Assembly (NCBI GenBank): GCA_959347315.1
Contig: OY365807.1
Span: 33,769,532 to 33,833,531, forward strand
Length of the DNA stretch: 64,000 nucleotides
Direction of reading: 5' to 3'
Origin: Bimastos eiseni
Lineage: Eukaryota; Annelida; Clitellata; Crassiclitellata; Lumbricidae
Below are positions 1-11,500 of the stretch, in pieces. Each line of letters begins with the position of its first letter. The first letter of the stretch is position 1. The translations under genes and the position numbers were made by a program. The notes under the pieces are model-generated. The model saw only the letters and a list, made by a program, of their open reading frames with translations, was not told where the DNA came from and did no database searches.

Positions 1-94
1 CCACAGACGATGACACGGATGCGGATAAAAGGAATGACAACGGAGATTAGCAAATGATATGTCGCTGGCCTGGCAATTAAGGGTCAAAGGGAGA

Positions 95-290
95 ACCGAA
101 AGGAGGATCTAAGGGAGGATCTAAGGGAGGATCGAAGGGAAGATCGAAGGGAAAATCGAAGGGAGGATCGAAGGGAGGATCGAAGGGAAGATCGAAGGGA
201 GAATCGAAGGGAGAATCGAAGGGAGGATCGAAGGGAGGATCAAAGGGAGGATCGAAGGGAGGATCGAAGGGAGGATCAAAGGGAGGATAG
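95..290. repeat. 12-bp minisatellite, GGGAGGATCGAA unit
   Basis: About 16 tandem copies of a 12 bp unit (consensus GGGAGGATCGAA) with single-base variants (CTAA, CAAA, GAAG). One strand is purine-rich. The unit is in multiples of three, so frames stay open, but the product would be a low-complexity peptide and no coding role is supported. Confidence 0.9.
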
Positions 291-397
291 ACTGGAGAGG
301 ACCGACAGAACGAACAATGCCTGTCGCCGAATCCTAATCAAGACTGATATCAATCAATACGATGCTCTGACCGATATCATCCATCGAACATCCGCAT

Positions 398-491
398 TCT
401 ATTATGTATATATATTATATATATATATGATGAAATGTGTTTATGTATGCATATATATATATATATTGTATATATATATATATATGTATAG
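398..491. repeat. (AT)n microsatellite
   Basis: Interrupted TA/AT dinucleotide runs, ending at the palindromic word 'aggcct' that recurs through the window. Confidence 0.8.
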
Positions 492-624
492 GCCTATATT
501 ATACATATATTGCTGCAATAAATACGCCACATTGACTAGGCTCTGTGTCGGTTCGTGGTAGTGTTGATATAATTATGAAACCGATGAGAGCGACATTGGT
601 CCACTGTGCTCGCGGCGATGGAAT

Positions 625-900
625 CGGGGTCATTGGGGATGGTGGTAAGGGTGATGGGAATGGTGGGGTGTGATGGGATGGGGAAGGTGGTAGAATGATG
701 GGATGGGGAAGGTGGTGGGGTGATGTGATGGGGGAAGGTGGTGGGGGTGGTGGGATGGCGAAGGTGGTGTGGTGATGGAATGTGGTCAATGAGGGATAGT
801 GATAAGGATGATCGGGATGGTGGGGTGGGATGAGATGGGGAAGGTGGTGGGGTGATGGGATGGGAGATGGTGGTGGGGTGATGATGGGGGATAGGGTCGT
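625..900. repeat. degenerate G-rich minisatellite (GATGGGATGGGGAAGGTGGT-like)
   Basis: Imperfect tandem units built from GATGGGAT, GGGGAAGGTGGT and GGGGTGAT. The reverse strand reads as a long His/Pro/Ser open frame, which follows from the CCACC/CATC composition and is not taken as a gene. Confidence 0.75.
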
Positions 901-1042
901 GGTGGTGAGGGTTTCTTGTAGTCGTATGGGGCATGCTGTTGACAAGGCTCTGCTCATAAACTTCTGGGACCGAAAGACAGGAAACGTCTTGTACGTCGTT
1001 GTATCCCAACTGCAACAGTTCAGCCGTACTACAACGCTTTAA

Positions 1043-3120
1043 TTAAGATGCTGTTAGAAATTGATTTTGTTTGTAGTCGCATACAACTGACCTGAATAAG
1101 CAGTTTCTTATACAAATGTATTAATGTAAAGTTCGTTGAGGCCAATGTTGCTAGAGTCAGCAGGCTGCGAAGTAAATAGACTTCTCCTGTGTGAATTAGA
1201 AAAATGTTTGAATGGATGATTACTTAAGTTTGTTGCAGTTTGGCTATTTTTCCATGCTAGTCGGACGTCTGAATAATTTTGATGACTTCAGAAGAAAGCT
1301 CTTTTACAAGCATTTAAGGATTCACTGGAAAAGAAATGACTAGATTATGACATATACATGAATCAATCGTTTCACTAATGAAGTTGATATTCAGGCTGTG
1401 TCAGCAGTACAATCCATGATTTCGAAAATCAGTGATCTTTTGAATTATGCAATCTGGAGTCGAGGAATTTCAGAGTCAAGAACGCACTCATCTCTTCAAT
1501 TAGTCATCAGAGACTCATCAGACATAAATTGTGGGCTTAGGCTTACATTTAACATGTGAACTGTGTTAATTCTCTTTCTTGTGTTAGTTCATCACAGATT
1601 ATATCGTCCAAAAGTCTCCTGCTGTTGCTCGAAAGTTGGAATCTTCTCCCAACACAGCAGCTTATGAAGGATCTGAATTGGCACGTTCCTCTTTGTGGTT
1701 GTCACATCACGTGATGTTGTGAACAGCATTGCCACTGCATTGCACACTTAACGTAAGATATGACGCTTACATCACTAGACAATGATCATCATCCCAGACA
1801 TTGCAGGCGTCTTCACTAGCATCCTAAAGCAAACTTATGCACCCTGCATCGTTGATGCAATAATCTCGCCAATGGAGAAGCAGCCAGCGAACTTCAGCAG
1901 AGGTGACGCGATGGATAGTTCAGTCTCCGTCAACCACTTGTCTCTTGTATATAAGAACACTGTAGCAGATGCCCCAGATGGTGGACGAAGACTGTGAGTG
2001 ACTTGGAGGACAACGTTGAATCCATGGTGTTCAAGGTGATATATGAACACAGTCCAACAAGGCCATTCACGTGTGACATGGCACCAGAAATGCACCGCGT
2101 CTGACTCCTGGTTGTTTTTCTCCATTATGTTTAATACCTAGTCGACCGAGATATATTCACTTCCACAATTTATAATAATTTATCGCTTGAAAAAATCTAC
2201 GTGTATACACCAAATGAGGTATTTTCCAGCAGATGTCTATGTGTTATACAACAAAACTTATCGTTATACGCATGATCCATCAAAATCGAGACGAACTCAC
2301 ACAACGAAAGCTAACCCAATTATATATAACTCTACACAATACGTGTGATGAGCATATGAAGCATTTTCTTGTAAAACATTTCCCACAAATAATCCAAAGT
2401 ATTCGAGCCACACTAACTTCAAAATCTGCAGTTTTAGCGCAAGCATGCACTAACATGTTAAAATGCGCTGAGAATGAATCCTAATGTCTGCACTCATAAC
2501 ATGACTGCCTCAGTTCCGGCACAAATGACGAGGTCGGTTCAGATATAATTATAATTATTTATATATATATACATATATATATGTATATATATATGAATTC
2601 ATGCTATACAATGTACAACATGAGATCAGGTTTACTCACACATTTTCGATTGCACTCTTAAGCCATCAGTGTAAGGCTGCACTATTGGCCAGCATCGAGA
2701 GTAATATGCATGTGTACATGTTCGTAAGTATGTGCTTATAGTGCTCATAGTATGTATGTGCATATATATGCTTATATGCTATGCTATGTGTCTTGTAAGC
2801 ACAACGACTGGATATTAGAGAGACGACTGACCGACGACGTGTTTACGTCGCAAGAGACGAAAAACAGTCATCTTCAAAATTAGTCGGATCTAAGGCTTGA
2901 TTATCTCATGCTCACTGACCATATACAATAGACTGACATGCACGAAAACCACTTACATAATTATATACAAAGTGTTTATATATATAGACATGTAATAATG
3001 TACACGTATCAAGTCTGCTTCACTATATCATTGAGGTTGTTTACCATTTTCATGTGTCTGAGTCTTTGAAATTCAATCAATCTGATACCGATCATACTCT
3101 TAGCATGCCATACTTAGCAT
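1043..3120. other. intergenic, no supported gene
   Basis: Unique-looking AT-rich sequence. Two short open frames (1782-1997 and 2233-2484, both plus) start at ATG but match no family I know and have no visible splice or signal context. A TA-rich tract lies at 2536-2598. Confidence 0.5.
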
Positions 3121-3177
3121 AGTTGCTATATGCTTGGCATATTCAACATATCAAACTTAGCCATCTTGACAAGCACT

Positions 3178-3300
3178 TAACTCCTCCTCCTTCTCCTTCT
3201 CCTCCTCATCATTATCATCCTCCTTCTCTTCCTCCTCCTCCTCATCCTAATTCTCATCCTCATCGTCTTTGTCGTCATCCTCCTCCTTCTCGTCGTCGTC
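3178..3300. repeat. CTC/CAT-rich trinucleotide tract
   Basis: A pyrimidine-rich stretch made of TCC, CTT and CAT triplets. The Pro/His/Ser open frame through it is compositional. Confidence 0.7.
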
Positions 3301-4321
3301 AGCTTCGTAGTTATTTCTGCAAATCGCATTACCCTTCGATCGCCCGCTGCTGAAGCAACGGTTGCGGATGATGATGTTGCTATAACAACCGTCCGATCGT
3401 CGGAGATGTTGTGGCCCAGATTATCTCCTATAGTAAACTGTTGTTGTTGATGACTAGGACAACAACGATTACGTCGAAACCGTCATTTCTCTGCCTCACA
3501 AGAATGGTTTAATTCTCATGAAATGGTGAAACAGGCAAAAAACCTCTGCATTCGACCTAACATCCGTTAAACAGCGCCTGTCAGATCGATGACTCACACA
3601 ATTTCCCGTTAGATTAAATGCATTCATGTTATATATAGATATATATATACGGCCTATGATTAAATTTATGCATGCAGATATGCTACATGTTTGAGGTTCC
3701 ATCGTGTCGGTTCCTTCATTGATCCGTACATATTCGTTTAATCTTATTTCCAGGTCATCCAGTGAATGACACGATGTCCTAGAATTCGGACAGTTGCTTC
3801 GTGACCTCAATCCATACTAAATGCTGCTCGATAGCCTAAGTTGACTTGCACGTAGGCCTCGTTTTCTCTCCTTTCTAATTTCTTCCACCCAATATTTTTA
3901 AAACCTAATCGATTTCCCCCTTCCACCATTCCAGTCTTCCCAAACTCGAGTGCCAAAGGCAGAATCATTCCGTCTATCTATGTATTTGCTTAGTCTGGAA
4001 AGTATTTACCGGTTTTGACCGCCAGCCAATGAAGGCATTCAGTTGGGGCGACGCAGAAAACAGAAGATCCTCAAAGTCTGTTACCTGGGATCGTGACGCC
4101 AGCCTTGATCTGAGCAGGAATGTTTGGACAGATGGATCGCAAATTTGTATTAGAAAAATACTTCCGTGCACAATCGGCGCCCCAGGACCTATACGTAGGA
4201 AACGAAATTCGAGCCTCGCATATATGCGAACATTGAATGGATCTTGCATTAAACTTAGAGCAGCAAACGCTGACTTGAAAGACATGGATAATGCATGAAG
4301 TACTATTTACTGGACTCATCC

Positions 4322-4475
4322 AGTGTCTCTCTTCTTGTCCTTTTCTGTCTGCTTCCTCTCTCGCTCAGTCTGTGTCTCTCAATTATTCGATCAATTTTCC
4401 TATCTCATTCTCTATCTCTGTCTGTCTCGGTCTGTCCGCCTCTGTCCGTCTGTCTGTCTGTCTTTTGTCTGTCTC
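4322..4475. repeat. CT-rich tract ending in (TCTG)n
   Basis: A pyrimidine-rich stretch that passes into TCTG repeats around 4430-4475. All three frames stay open because of composition. Confidence 0.7.
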
Positions 4476-4825
4476 TACAAATGTCCAAATTACACTTGCA
4501 TTGCAAGATTCAGATAACCGACCTTCACTGTGAAACTGATAATTCATTGTCGATCCTTTTTATGTAATTCGTCTTCTCCCAGATGGTTGTTGGTTTACTA
4601 GCAGTTAAGTCAGACTTTAGAAACTAAACTTCATTGAAAGAATTTTAAGTTAACCAATATACGCTATCTCTCCGCGCCTAATCCTACCATTTGCTGTCTT
4701 ACTTTGCCTTACCCCACCTCATAGCTTAAATTTGCTTACATTGGATACCTCTCGTTCCATCACCTATAGTTTACTTCACTGTATTGTATCTCTCACGATC
4801 TATAACAACGCTGTCTCTCTGTTGG

Positions 4826-4899
4826 TTGTCTGTGTCTGTGTCTGTGTCTGTGTCTGTGTCTGTGTCTGTGTCTGTGTCTGTGTCTGTGTCTGTGTCTCT
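4826..4899. repeat. (TGTGTC)n hexanucleotide array
   Basis: About 12 perfect copies of TGTGTC/TGTCTG. Two overlapping frames would give Cys-Val or Ser-Val runs, which are simple-repeat artefacts. Confidence 0.9.
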
Positions 4900-5753
4900 C
4901 AGTGTTTACAATCTTTCAATTAGCGCTAATCCACTCTTGCATTATAGGCTCATGAAAACAGATATATACGGTTGGTATTCGAGACCATGATGTTGTTCCA
5001 AACAGAATAAGAAACTTCATTCATGGATGACGAAATGAACCAAGGGTCATTGAGTGCTTTGCCTTGGACCCATTACAACATGCGAATTGACGTCCTCCAG
5101 CCACTTCTCTTTTTATACCTATATATCGGATCTAACCTGAAACAGCCTGCAGCGCATATGAACTTTTTCCACTCTTGCCAGAAGAAAAGCCTATAGGCTA
5201 TAATTCAACTGATAAGAAAGCATTTAACCAGCTCTCTTATAATGTGAAGCGCAGACGCCGCAAAAACATCTGCATTCTCTGAGTGGGTCATAAGTCGTGC
5301 ATTTTTCTCGCACATAATACTGAAGCATCAGTTATTTTTAAGGGGGCGCAGCAACAGCAACAGTTCTAGTGTTACGTACGATCGACTTAATTCTCTTGTG
5401 CAACCGGTTGCACACGGAAAGAAACGATTTATGATCATCAGGTCGTCTCATTCATAGCAGTTCCCAATCAAAATGAATATTGCGCTCGTCAATCAGGTGC
5501 AGTTTCCTTTAAATCGATTTTCGATTTCTTTTTAAACAATAAGGAAGCCTATATGAATAGAGGAGACCCTGCAGCCTCAGGGATTTTGATATATTTTACG
5601 GGAGGGCAGTAAGCCTGGCCCCACCCGTCGTCTGTGGTGAACGGCCAACATTGTTCGCAAGACATGCTTATGCTGTAACGAATGGCAGACAAGCGAACAT
5701 GATTAACAGTTAGCGGACGTTGACTTTTTCGTTAATGACTTGCGAGCAGAGGG

Positions 5754-6134
5754 AGGGGGCAAGTGGGAAGGGGGTGAATGGGAAGGGGGCGAATGGGAAG
5801 GGGCGAATGGGAAGGGGGCGAATGGGAAGGGGGCGAATGGGAAGGGGGCGAATGGGAAGGGGCGAATGGGAAGGGGCGAATGGGAAGGGGGCGAATGGGA
5901 AGGGGGCGAATGGGAAGGGGGCGAATGGGAAGGGGCGAATGGGAAGGGGGCGAATGGGAAGGGGGCGAATGGGAAGGGGGTGAATGGGAAGGGGGCGAAT
6001 GGGAAGGGGCGAATGGGAAGGGGGCGAATGGGAAGGGGGCGAATGGGAAGGGGGCGAATGGGAAGGGGGCGAATGGGAAGGGGGCGAATGGGAAGGGGCG
6101 AATGGGAAGGGGGCGAATGGGAAGGGGGCGAATG
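5754..6134. repeat. 14/15-bp G-rich minisatellite (GGGGGCGAATGGGAA)
   Basis: About 25 tandem units of GGGGGCGAATGGGAA, differing mainly in four versus five G residues and an occasional GTGAAT variant. Each unit carries a run of four or five G and a run of three G, so the plus strand has dense G-quadruplex potential. Open frames on both strands here are low-complexity. Confidence 0.93.
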
Positions 6135-6300
6135 GCGGAGCGGGAGCGAGACTGGGCAGCTGATAAATTATGCCTTGTATAGGTGTGACAGGTTTCATCA
6201 TGGGCCAGCTCAGCCGTCTACCGGGTACACGATTACATGAATTTTCCACGTGGCTAACCTCGGATAATGTCTGAAAGAAACGTTGTCTCTCTCTGCCTCT

Positions 6301-6500
6301 NNNNNNNNNNNNNNNNNNNNNNNNNNNNNNNNNNNNNNNNNNNNNNNNNNNNNNNNNNNNNNNNNNNNNNNNNNNNNNNNNNNNNNNNNNNNNNNNNNNN
6401 NNNNNNNNNNNNNNNNNNNNNNNNNNNNNNNNNNNNNNNNNNNNNNNNNNNNNNNNNNNNNNNNNNNNNNNNNNNNNNNNNNNNNNNNNNNNNNNNNNNN
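6301..6500. other. assembly gap (200 N) in simple-sequence DNA
   Basis: Exactly 200 unknown bases, preceded by CTCTCTGCCTCT and followed by (CCCT)n to about 6530. The flanks suggest a pyrimidine repeat that the assembly could not cross; true length is unknown. Confidence 0.97.
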
Positions 6501-6871
6501 CCTCCCTCCCTCCCTCCCTCCCTCCCTCCCTCTGTGTCTCTGTGTCTCTGTCTGCGCCTTTCTGTGACCGGACGTTCAGCGCAGCGCCATCTTCTGGGCA
6601 CCGGAAGTTGCACTTCCTCATTTTTCACAAGTCTCTTGGCGATAGAATTACAGAAATAATTACAAGTACATATGCGAACGAGTCCTGTTTGCGGTCGTGT
6701 ACCTCATTATTTCCTAAAAGCTGATCTTATCTGCCGATAATATATCTGCAATGATTAATTCTTACCTGCCTATCTGCATGCACTGATCCGTGTCTTGCTA
6801 TTTATGCTACACTCGTATAGATTAACATAAGCTACTAAGGTAATAAATGTCGCTGCATTAACAATCTTAAT

Positions 6872-7425
6872 ATACATACATACATATATACATACATACA
6901 TATATACATACATACATATATACATACATACATACATACATAGATGCAAATATACGTGTTGTGTTGTGTCATTTCGTGTCGTGTCATGTCTGTCTATCTG
7001 TCTGTCTGTCTGTCCGTATGTATGTATGCATGTGTGTATGTTTGTGTGTGCATGCATGCGTTTGTGCATGTACATATATGTACGTACGCACGCCTGCACG
7101 CACGCATGTATGTATTGTGCGTGCTTGCGTGCATCCGTATGCACGTGCGTACGCATGCATATGCATATGCATTATGCATGCATATGTACATACATGCTTA
7201 TACATACACACAAGCATGCATCCATACATAGGCCTACGTACGTATATGCATGTATGTATGCATGTATACATATGAATGCAGTCATATATGCATACATACG
7301 AACATACATGCACACGTACATATATATATATATATATATATACCGTACGTACATACATGCATGCATACATACCCGCATGTAAGCATGTATACATGTCTAC
7401 GTACATACATGCATATATACATATA
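6872..7425. repeat. TACA/GTAT/CATG tetranucleotide-rich region
   Basis: About 550 bp of interleaved TACATACA, TGTCTGTC, GTATGTAT, CATGCATG and a (TA)n core near 7320-7342. Long open frames rich in Cys/Met/Tyr or His/Thr/Tyr on both strands come from the repeat. Confidence 0.85.
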
Positions 7426-7427
7426 GG

Positions 7428-8092
7428 GGGCTTTTATCCGGGGGCATCCTATCCTATCCTAGCTAAAATCGGGAGGCTTATGTCCGGGGGGCTTATGTCC
7501 GGGGGGCTTATGTCCGGGGGCTTATGTCCGGGGGTTTATGTCCCGGGGGCTTATGTCCGGGGGCTTATGTCCGGGGGCTTATGTCCGGGGGTTTATGTCC
7601 CGGGGGCTTATGTCCGGGGGCTTATGTCCGGGGGCTTATGTCCGGGGGTTTATGTCCCGGGGGCTTATGTCCGGGGGTTTATGTCCCGGGGGCTTATGTC
7701 CGGGGGCTTATGTCCGGGGGTTTATGTCCCGGGGGCTTATGTCCGGGGGTTTATGTCCCGGGGGCTTATGTCCTAGGGCTTATGTTCGGGGGTTTATGTT
7801 CCGGGGGCTTATGTCCGGGGGCTTATGTCCGGGGGCTTATGTCCGGGGGTTTATGTCCCGGGGGCTTATGTCCGGGGGCTTATGTCCGGGGGCTTATGTC
7901 CGGGGGTTTATGTCCCGGGGGCTTATGTCCGGGGGTTTATGTCCCGGGGGCTTATGTCCGGGGGCTTATGTCCGGGGGTTTATGTCCCGGGGGCTTATGT
8001 CCGGGGGTTTATGTCCCGGGGGCTTATGTCCGGGGGTTTATGTCCCGGGGGCTTATGTCCGGGGGCTTATGTCCGGGGGTTTATGTCCGGGT
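7428..8092. repeat. 14/15-bp minisatellite with two linked unit types
   Basis: About 45 tandem units. Type A is GGGGGCTTATGTCC (14 bp); type B is GGGGGTTTATGTCCC (15 bp). The C-to-T change and the extra final C almost always occur together. A and B alternate in blocks such as AAAB, AAB and AB, which points to higher-order amplification. One divergent pair (TAGGGCTTATGTTC) lies near 7770-7800. Gly/Leu/Cys/Pro open frames here are repeat artefacts. Confidence 0.93.
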
Positions 8093-8856
8093 GGGACAAA
8101 TTTCCGTTCCCCGACTGTTAAACTACACACACAAGAAAGCCTCAACGTTTTGTGCTTCGAATTCGTGTTGTTTTACGATATAGTTGGCAACTCGCAATGA
8201 ACAGTCTTGCACATTGTGCCTACATTCAGCCTGAGAGTTTCTTTCCTAATTACAACGCTCTTGGAGAAATAATAAATGATGGACTTGCTTAAAAACGTTT
8301 ATCTTATGTAATAAAACTGAATCATATCACTAGGCCTACGGAATCAAGGAATTGGTTGGTAAGACCTATATCAGAAAAATTACCCAAACTCATATTAATT
8401 ATACCCTAGGCGGTCAGCAATGTTTCAGCAAATTGATAATTACTAATTCGGATGTGGAATGAATCATATCAATCGGTTTTTAATTAAAACCACTAAAGGA
8501 CAATACAGTTTCTGAACAAAGTTATTTGTATATAATTTGCACTACTACGTTTTCAATTCATCCTTCTCAGGATTTAGTGCAACCTGATAACTATCCCTTA
8601 AGCTATGAAGAGGAGTCATTGCTAAATATGCGTTATAGGAACTTGAGCATCTTAGCCACGACTCATGCATCAGTTACTCCATTCTGGCCCATTGTGCATT
8701 TAAACAACCATTATTGCTGTTGCTACATTACATAACAATAAACTTTAAATAGTATTTATTCCAAGGACAGTTGGCTACTAAAGCAGCTTATACCAGAATT
8801 GCATGTCCCATGCAGACAATGCCTCTAATGTGGACAATAACTATGTTTTTTTTAAA

Positions 8857-8944
8857 CGTGCTGGAGTCGGAAGCGCTCCTGAGTAGTAGCCTTGAAGGAG
8901 AGCTATATAAATCTCTATAATGAATGAATGAATGAATGAATGAA
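8857..8944 (+). mobile_element. LINE 3' tail, truncated, ending in (AATG)n
   Basis: The stretch GAAGCGCTCCTGAGTAGTAG, then a GCTATATAAAT box, then about six AATG units. The same order of words occurs inverted at 26559-26640 and, more diverged, at 28331-28385 and 45105-45190. At 45105 it follows a reverse-transcriptase C-terminus, so this is probably a 5'-truncated L2/CR1-type LINE copy reduced to its 3' end. Confidence 0.6.
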
Positions 8945-8949
8945 TATGT

Positions 8950-10740
8950 TGCATTCCTCCCTCCTAGGATAATGTGCCCTCTTAACTGCTAATCTGCTAA
9001 GGTAATGTTGTATATAAACTGTTTGAGCAAAGGTAGCTTTCTGTGCATAGTCTTTCAAATATTCCGGTTCGTTGACTGTATACAAATTGGTCGAATTGCT
9101 TTCAAAGTCTCCTCTGGTTGAGTGATTTCCTGTCTTATCTCATCTCTCCTTAGACGCTCAGCTTATTGATCTGGTGTCTACGCTACATGCTTTATTTCTA
9201 ATGACCTATAAACCATACAAGACTAGTCTAAATCAATAAGTCTTAAAACAACCGCAGTTAATTAATGTGTTAATTGAAATAGGCCGAAAGTAAGCCGTTT
9301 ACAAAAGACTGGATGTAACAAAGAAAGAAAGAAATGGACTTAATTGACCTATTCCAGTGCTTCCAATCTTTTATGCCCAAACCCATACGAAACCCTTTTG
9401 ATATATTTTTTTGACTGAACATCGTCCTAAAAACATGTCCCTATATATGAAGCATCATATATTTAATCAATAATTACGTAGCCTATGATTACGTGAATGT
9501 CCTCTTATATAAGCAGATAAAAAAGATAGCCGTTAAAACTGAGAAAACTAGAATGGATTATTATGTAGATTTTCTCGTCCCTACCTCTTTTTAGTTGGTT
9601 ACTATAGCATACGTCTAGTCTACCTAAAGTTTGCGTCTGCCGCAGCCCAGCACGCGTCTATCTAGTCTACGTAAACCGTCCATCGACGGAATATGTGAAT
9701 GAATACAGAAGTACAGAAATGGATCACTTAACAATTTGTAGAAATTCCACTCCAGTTGAAAGTCATTTCAATAATGTTTTCATAATTTCAACGAGAGAGA
9801 GAGGTAGACCGTTTTGTCCATTATTTTAGATGAATTTCAAATCCAATTATTTCATCATTAACAGGAGAAGAGTGACCAAGTTCATTTCTAGGTCCTTCAG
9901 CCGCAGAGGATCGATTTTCCTTGTGACTTACTGCAGCTCAGGCCAGATAGTGTAATCATTAACACGGTTTTAGATCGTAAAAAATAGATTACAAACCATT
10001 TTAAATGACATTTTTTCAAGGACCTTTCAAGGTCTCTGCTATACATACACCTGGAAGTCAGACAAATCTATAATATGCATGTAAGTAAACGGCTGATCCA
10101 AACAACCGTCAAATCTAATTATCACATGATACCCTTGTCTTCCCTCCCGCAGAACACATTTTGAGCAATAGCCTGCAACTGAAAAATCAGATATTTGCTC
10201 GACACAACTCAGACATCGATTTGAAAGCAGAAAAAACGAAAGATTTCTCGCAGAAGGGTTCTGAAAAAGGCGAAGCTTAGAGTTAATAAAGAATTTGTAT
10301 GGGTGTGTGTGTGAACTGTTTTGCTTACTTTAAATGTTTCTGTACTCAATGAAATCTAGCATTGCTTAGATTTTCCAGTAGATTAATAATAGGGGTGGCG
10401 CCATCTAAATCATCTTAAGAAATAACCAATAAATAATAAATGTATGCCATAGGTATGCAATATGCATACACACATACATGTCTATATAGGGTCTATATAC
10501 AAACACGAAGACATGCCTGCGAATACACATGAATGCATGCATACAAGCGTTCACTCATGCACTCATGCCTAAGAGTACATGCACATGCATTTACATGTAT
10601 ATGCATACATACATGCATACATGCGGACATGTGTGCATTCACATAAAAGCATGATCTAAATATGCATATACATGCACGCATATTCCATACGTATGTTCCA
10701 TATGATGTATTTATCTATCGGCCTTACATACACACATTTT
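8950..10740. other. intergenic, no supported gene
   Basis: AT-rich unique-looking sequence with a short AAAG run near 9320 and CATG/TACA-rich DNA from 10440 to 10690. I see no coding, RNA or transposon signal. Confidence 0.5.
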
Positions 10741-10750
10741 CTTGCATAAC

Positions 10751-10753
<3 letters not shown>

Positions 10754-10823
<70 letters not shown>

Positions 10824-10882
10824 CAGAGAGAAAGAGAGACAGAGAGAAAGAGAGAGAAAGAGAGACAGAGAGACAGAGACAT
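10754..10882. repeat. (GA)n microsatellite upstream of the receptor gene
   Basis: About 50 bp of pure GA followed by GACAGA and GAAAGA variants, about 620 bp 5' of the receptor ATG and just before a GC-richer stretch. GA tracts are common near animal promoters; a regulatory role here is only inference. Confidence 0.85.
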
Positions 10883-11129
10883 ATAGACAGTCTTTGGAGC
10901 TGAGTGCCGCCAGGTGACAGCAGCATCCAGCCACACCAGTTGTTCTGTTTGTCCGTCTTTCGGTCGATGCATCGCAGCGTGGCAGCTGCTGCGGCTGCAG
11001 GCGTCGTCCGTCGGTCGGTCGTTCGGTGGGTGTGTAGAGAGGGAGTGGTGGTGGTTGAGACGACGACGACGACGGCCAACACATTATCTCGGTCCGCATC
11101 AGCGGAGTTTCGCTTCGGTCTGTGTGAAG

Positions 11130-11330
11130 ATGGTCAGAGCGCTCGACGACGACGATGATGATGATGATGGACTGGTGACAGTCGATGGGGTACGTCCTAG
11201 ATGTTTGAGGTCAGCCAAGGGCAACGATGACGGGCGAAGCGATGCAGCAGCAGCCACCGCCGCCGCTATGGGACTAGGGATCCGTCGTCACGGATCAGTT
11301 CGCACAATTGAACTGCCTGGATTACGCTGA
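11130..11330 (+). CDS. possible upstream ORF in the receptor leader (Asp-run peptide)
   Basis: A 66-codon frame from ATG (MVRALDDDDDDDDGLV) to TGA, 170 bp before the receptor ATG. It contains eight consecutive Asp codons from a GAC/GAT triplet repeat and an Ala-rich stretch. It resembles no known protein. If the receptor's transcript starts in the GC-richer DNA around 10.9-11.1 kb, this would be an upstream ORF that could damp translation; equally it may be non-coding sequence opened by the repeat. No transcript evidence is available. Confidence 0.2.
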   Translation: MVRALDDDDDDDDGLVTVDGVRPRCLRSAKGNDDGRSDAAAATAAAMGLGIRRHGSVRTIELPGLR

Positions 11331-11500
11331 GCCTGCGCACTTTACCAGCGTGGTTTATATAGCGCTATGACATAGGCTCTTGCGAAGCTTATCGCTATTC
11401 TGCAGACACGATGATATTTTGCTAGGAAATCGAAACGAATCGTCGGATCTTAGTGAAGTAATTGTCTGCTGAGAGTTTCTGGATAAATAATTCTTCGACG

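Noticed and set aside
499..1015. His/Pro/Ser-rich frames of about 150 codons on the minus strand
   Set aside because: They overlap each other in two frames across a degenerate G-rich repeat and lack any domain.
5720..6240. Gly/Glu/Trp and Gly/Arg/Met repeat proteins on both strands
   Set aside because: All frames of the GGGGGCGAATGGGAA minisatellite stay open; repeat artefact.
7276..8200. Long Gly/Leu/Cys/Pro open frames of 160-220 codons
   Set aside because: They run entirely through the 14/15 bp minisatellite in several frames; no start context, no domain, and pure repeat composition.
10656..11330. Ser/Leu and Arg/Glu-rich frames over the GA tract and the region 5' of the receptor
   Set aside because: Driven by (GA)n/(CT)n; only the Asp-run ORF at 11130 was kept, with low confidence.
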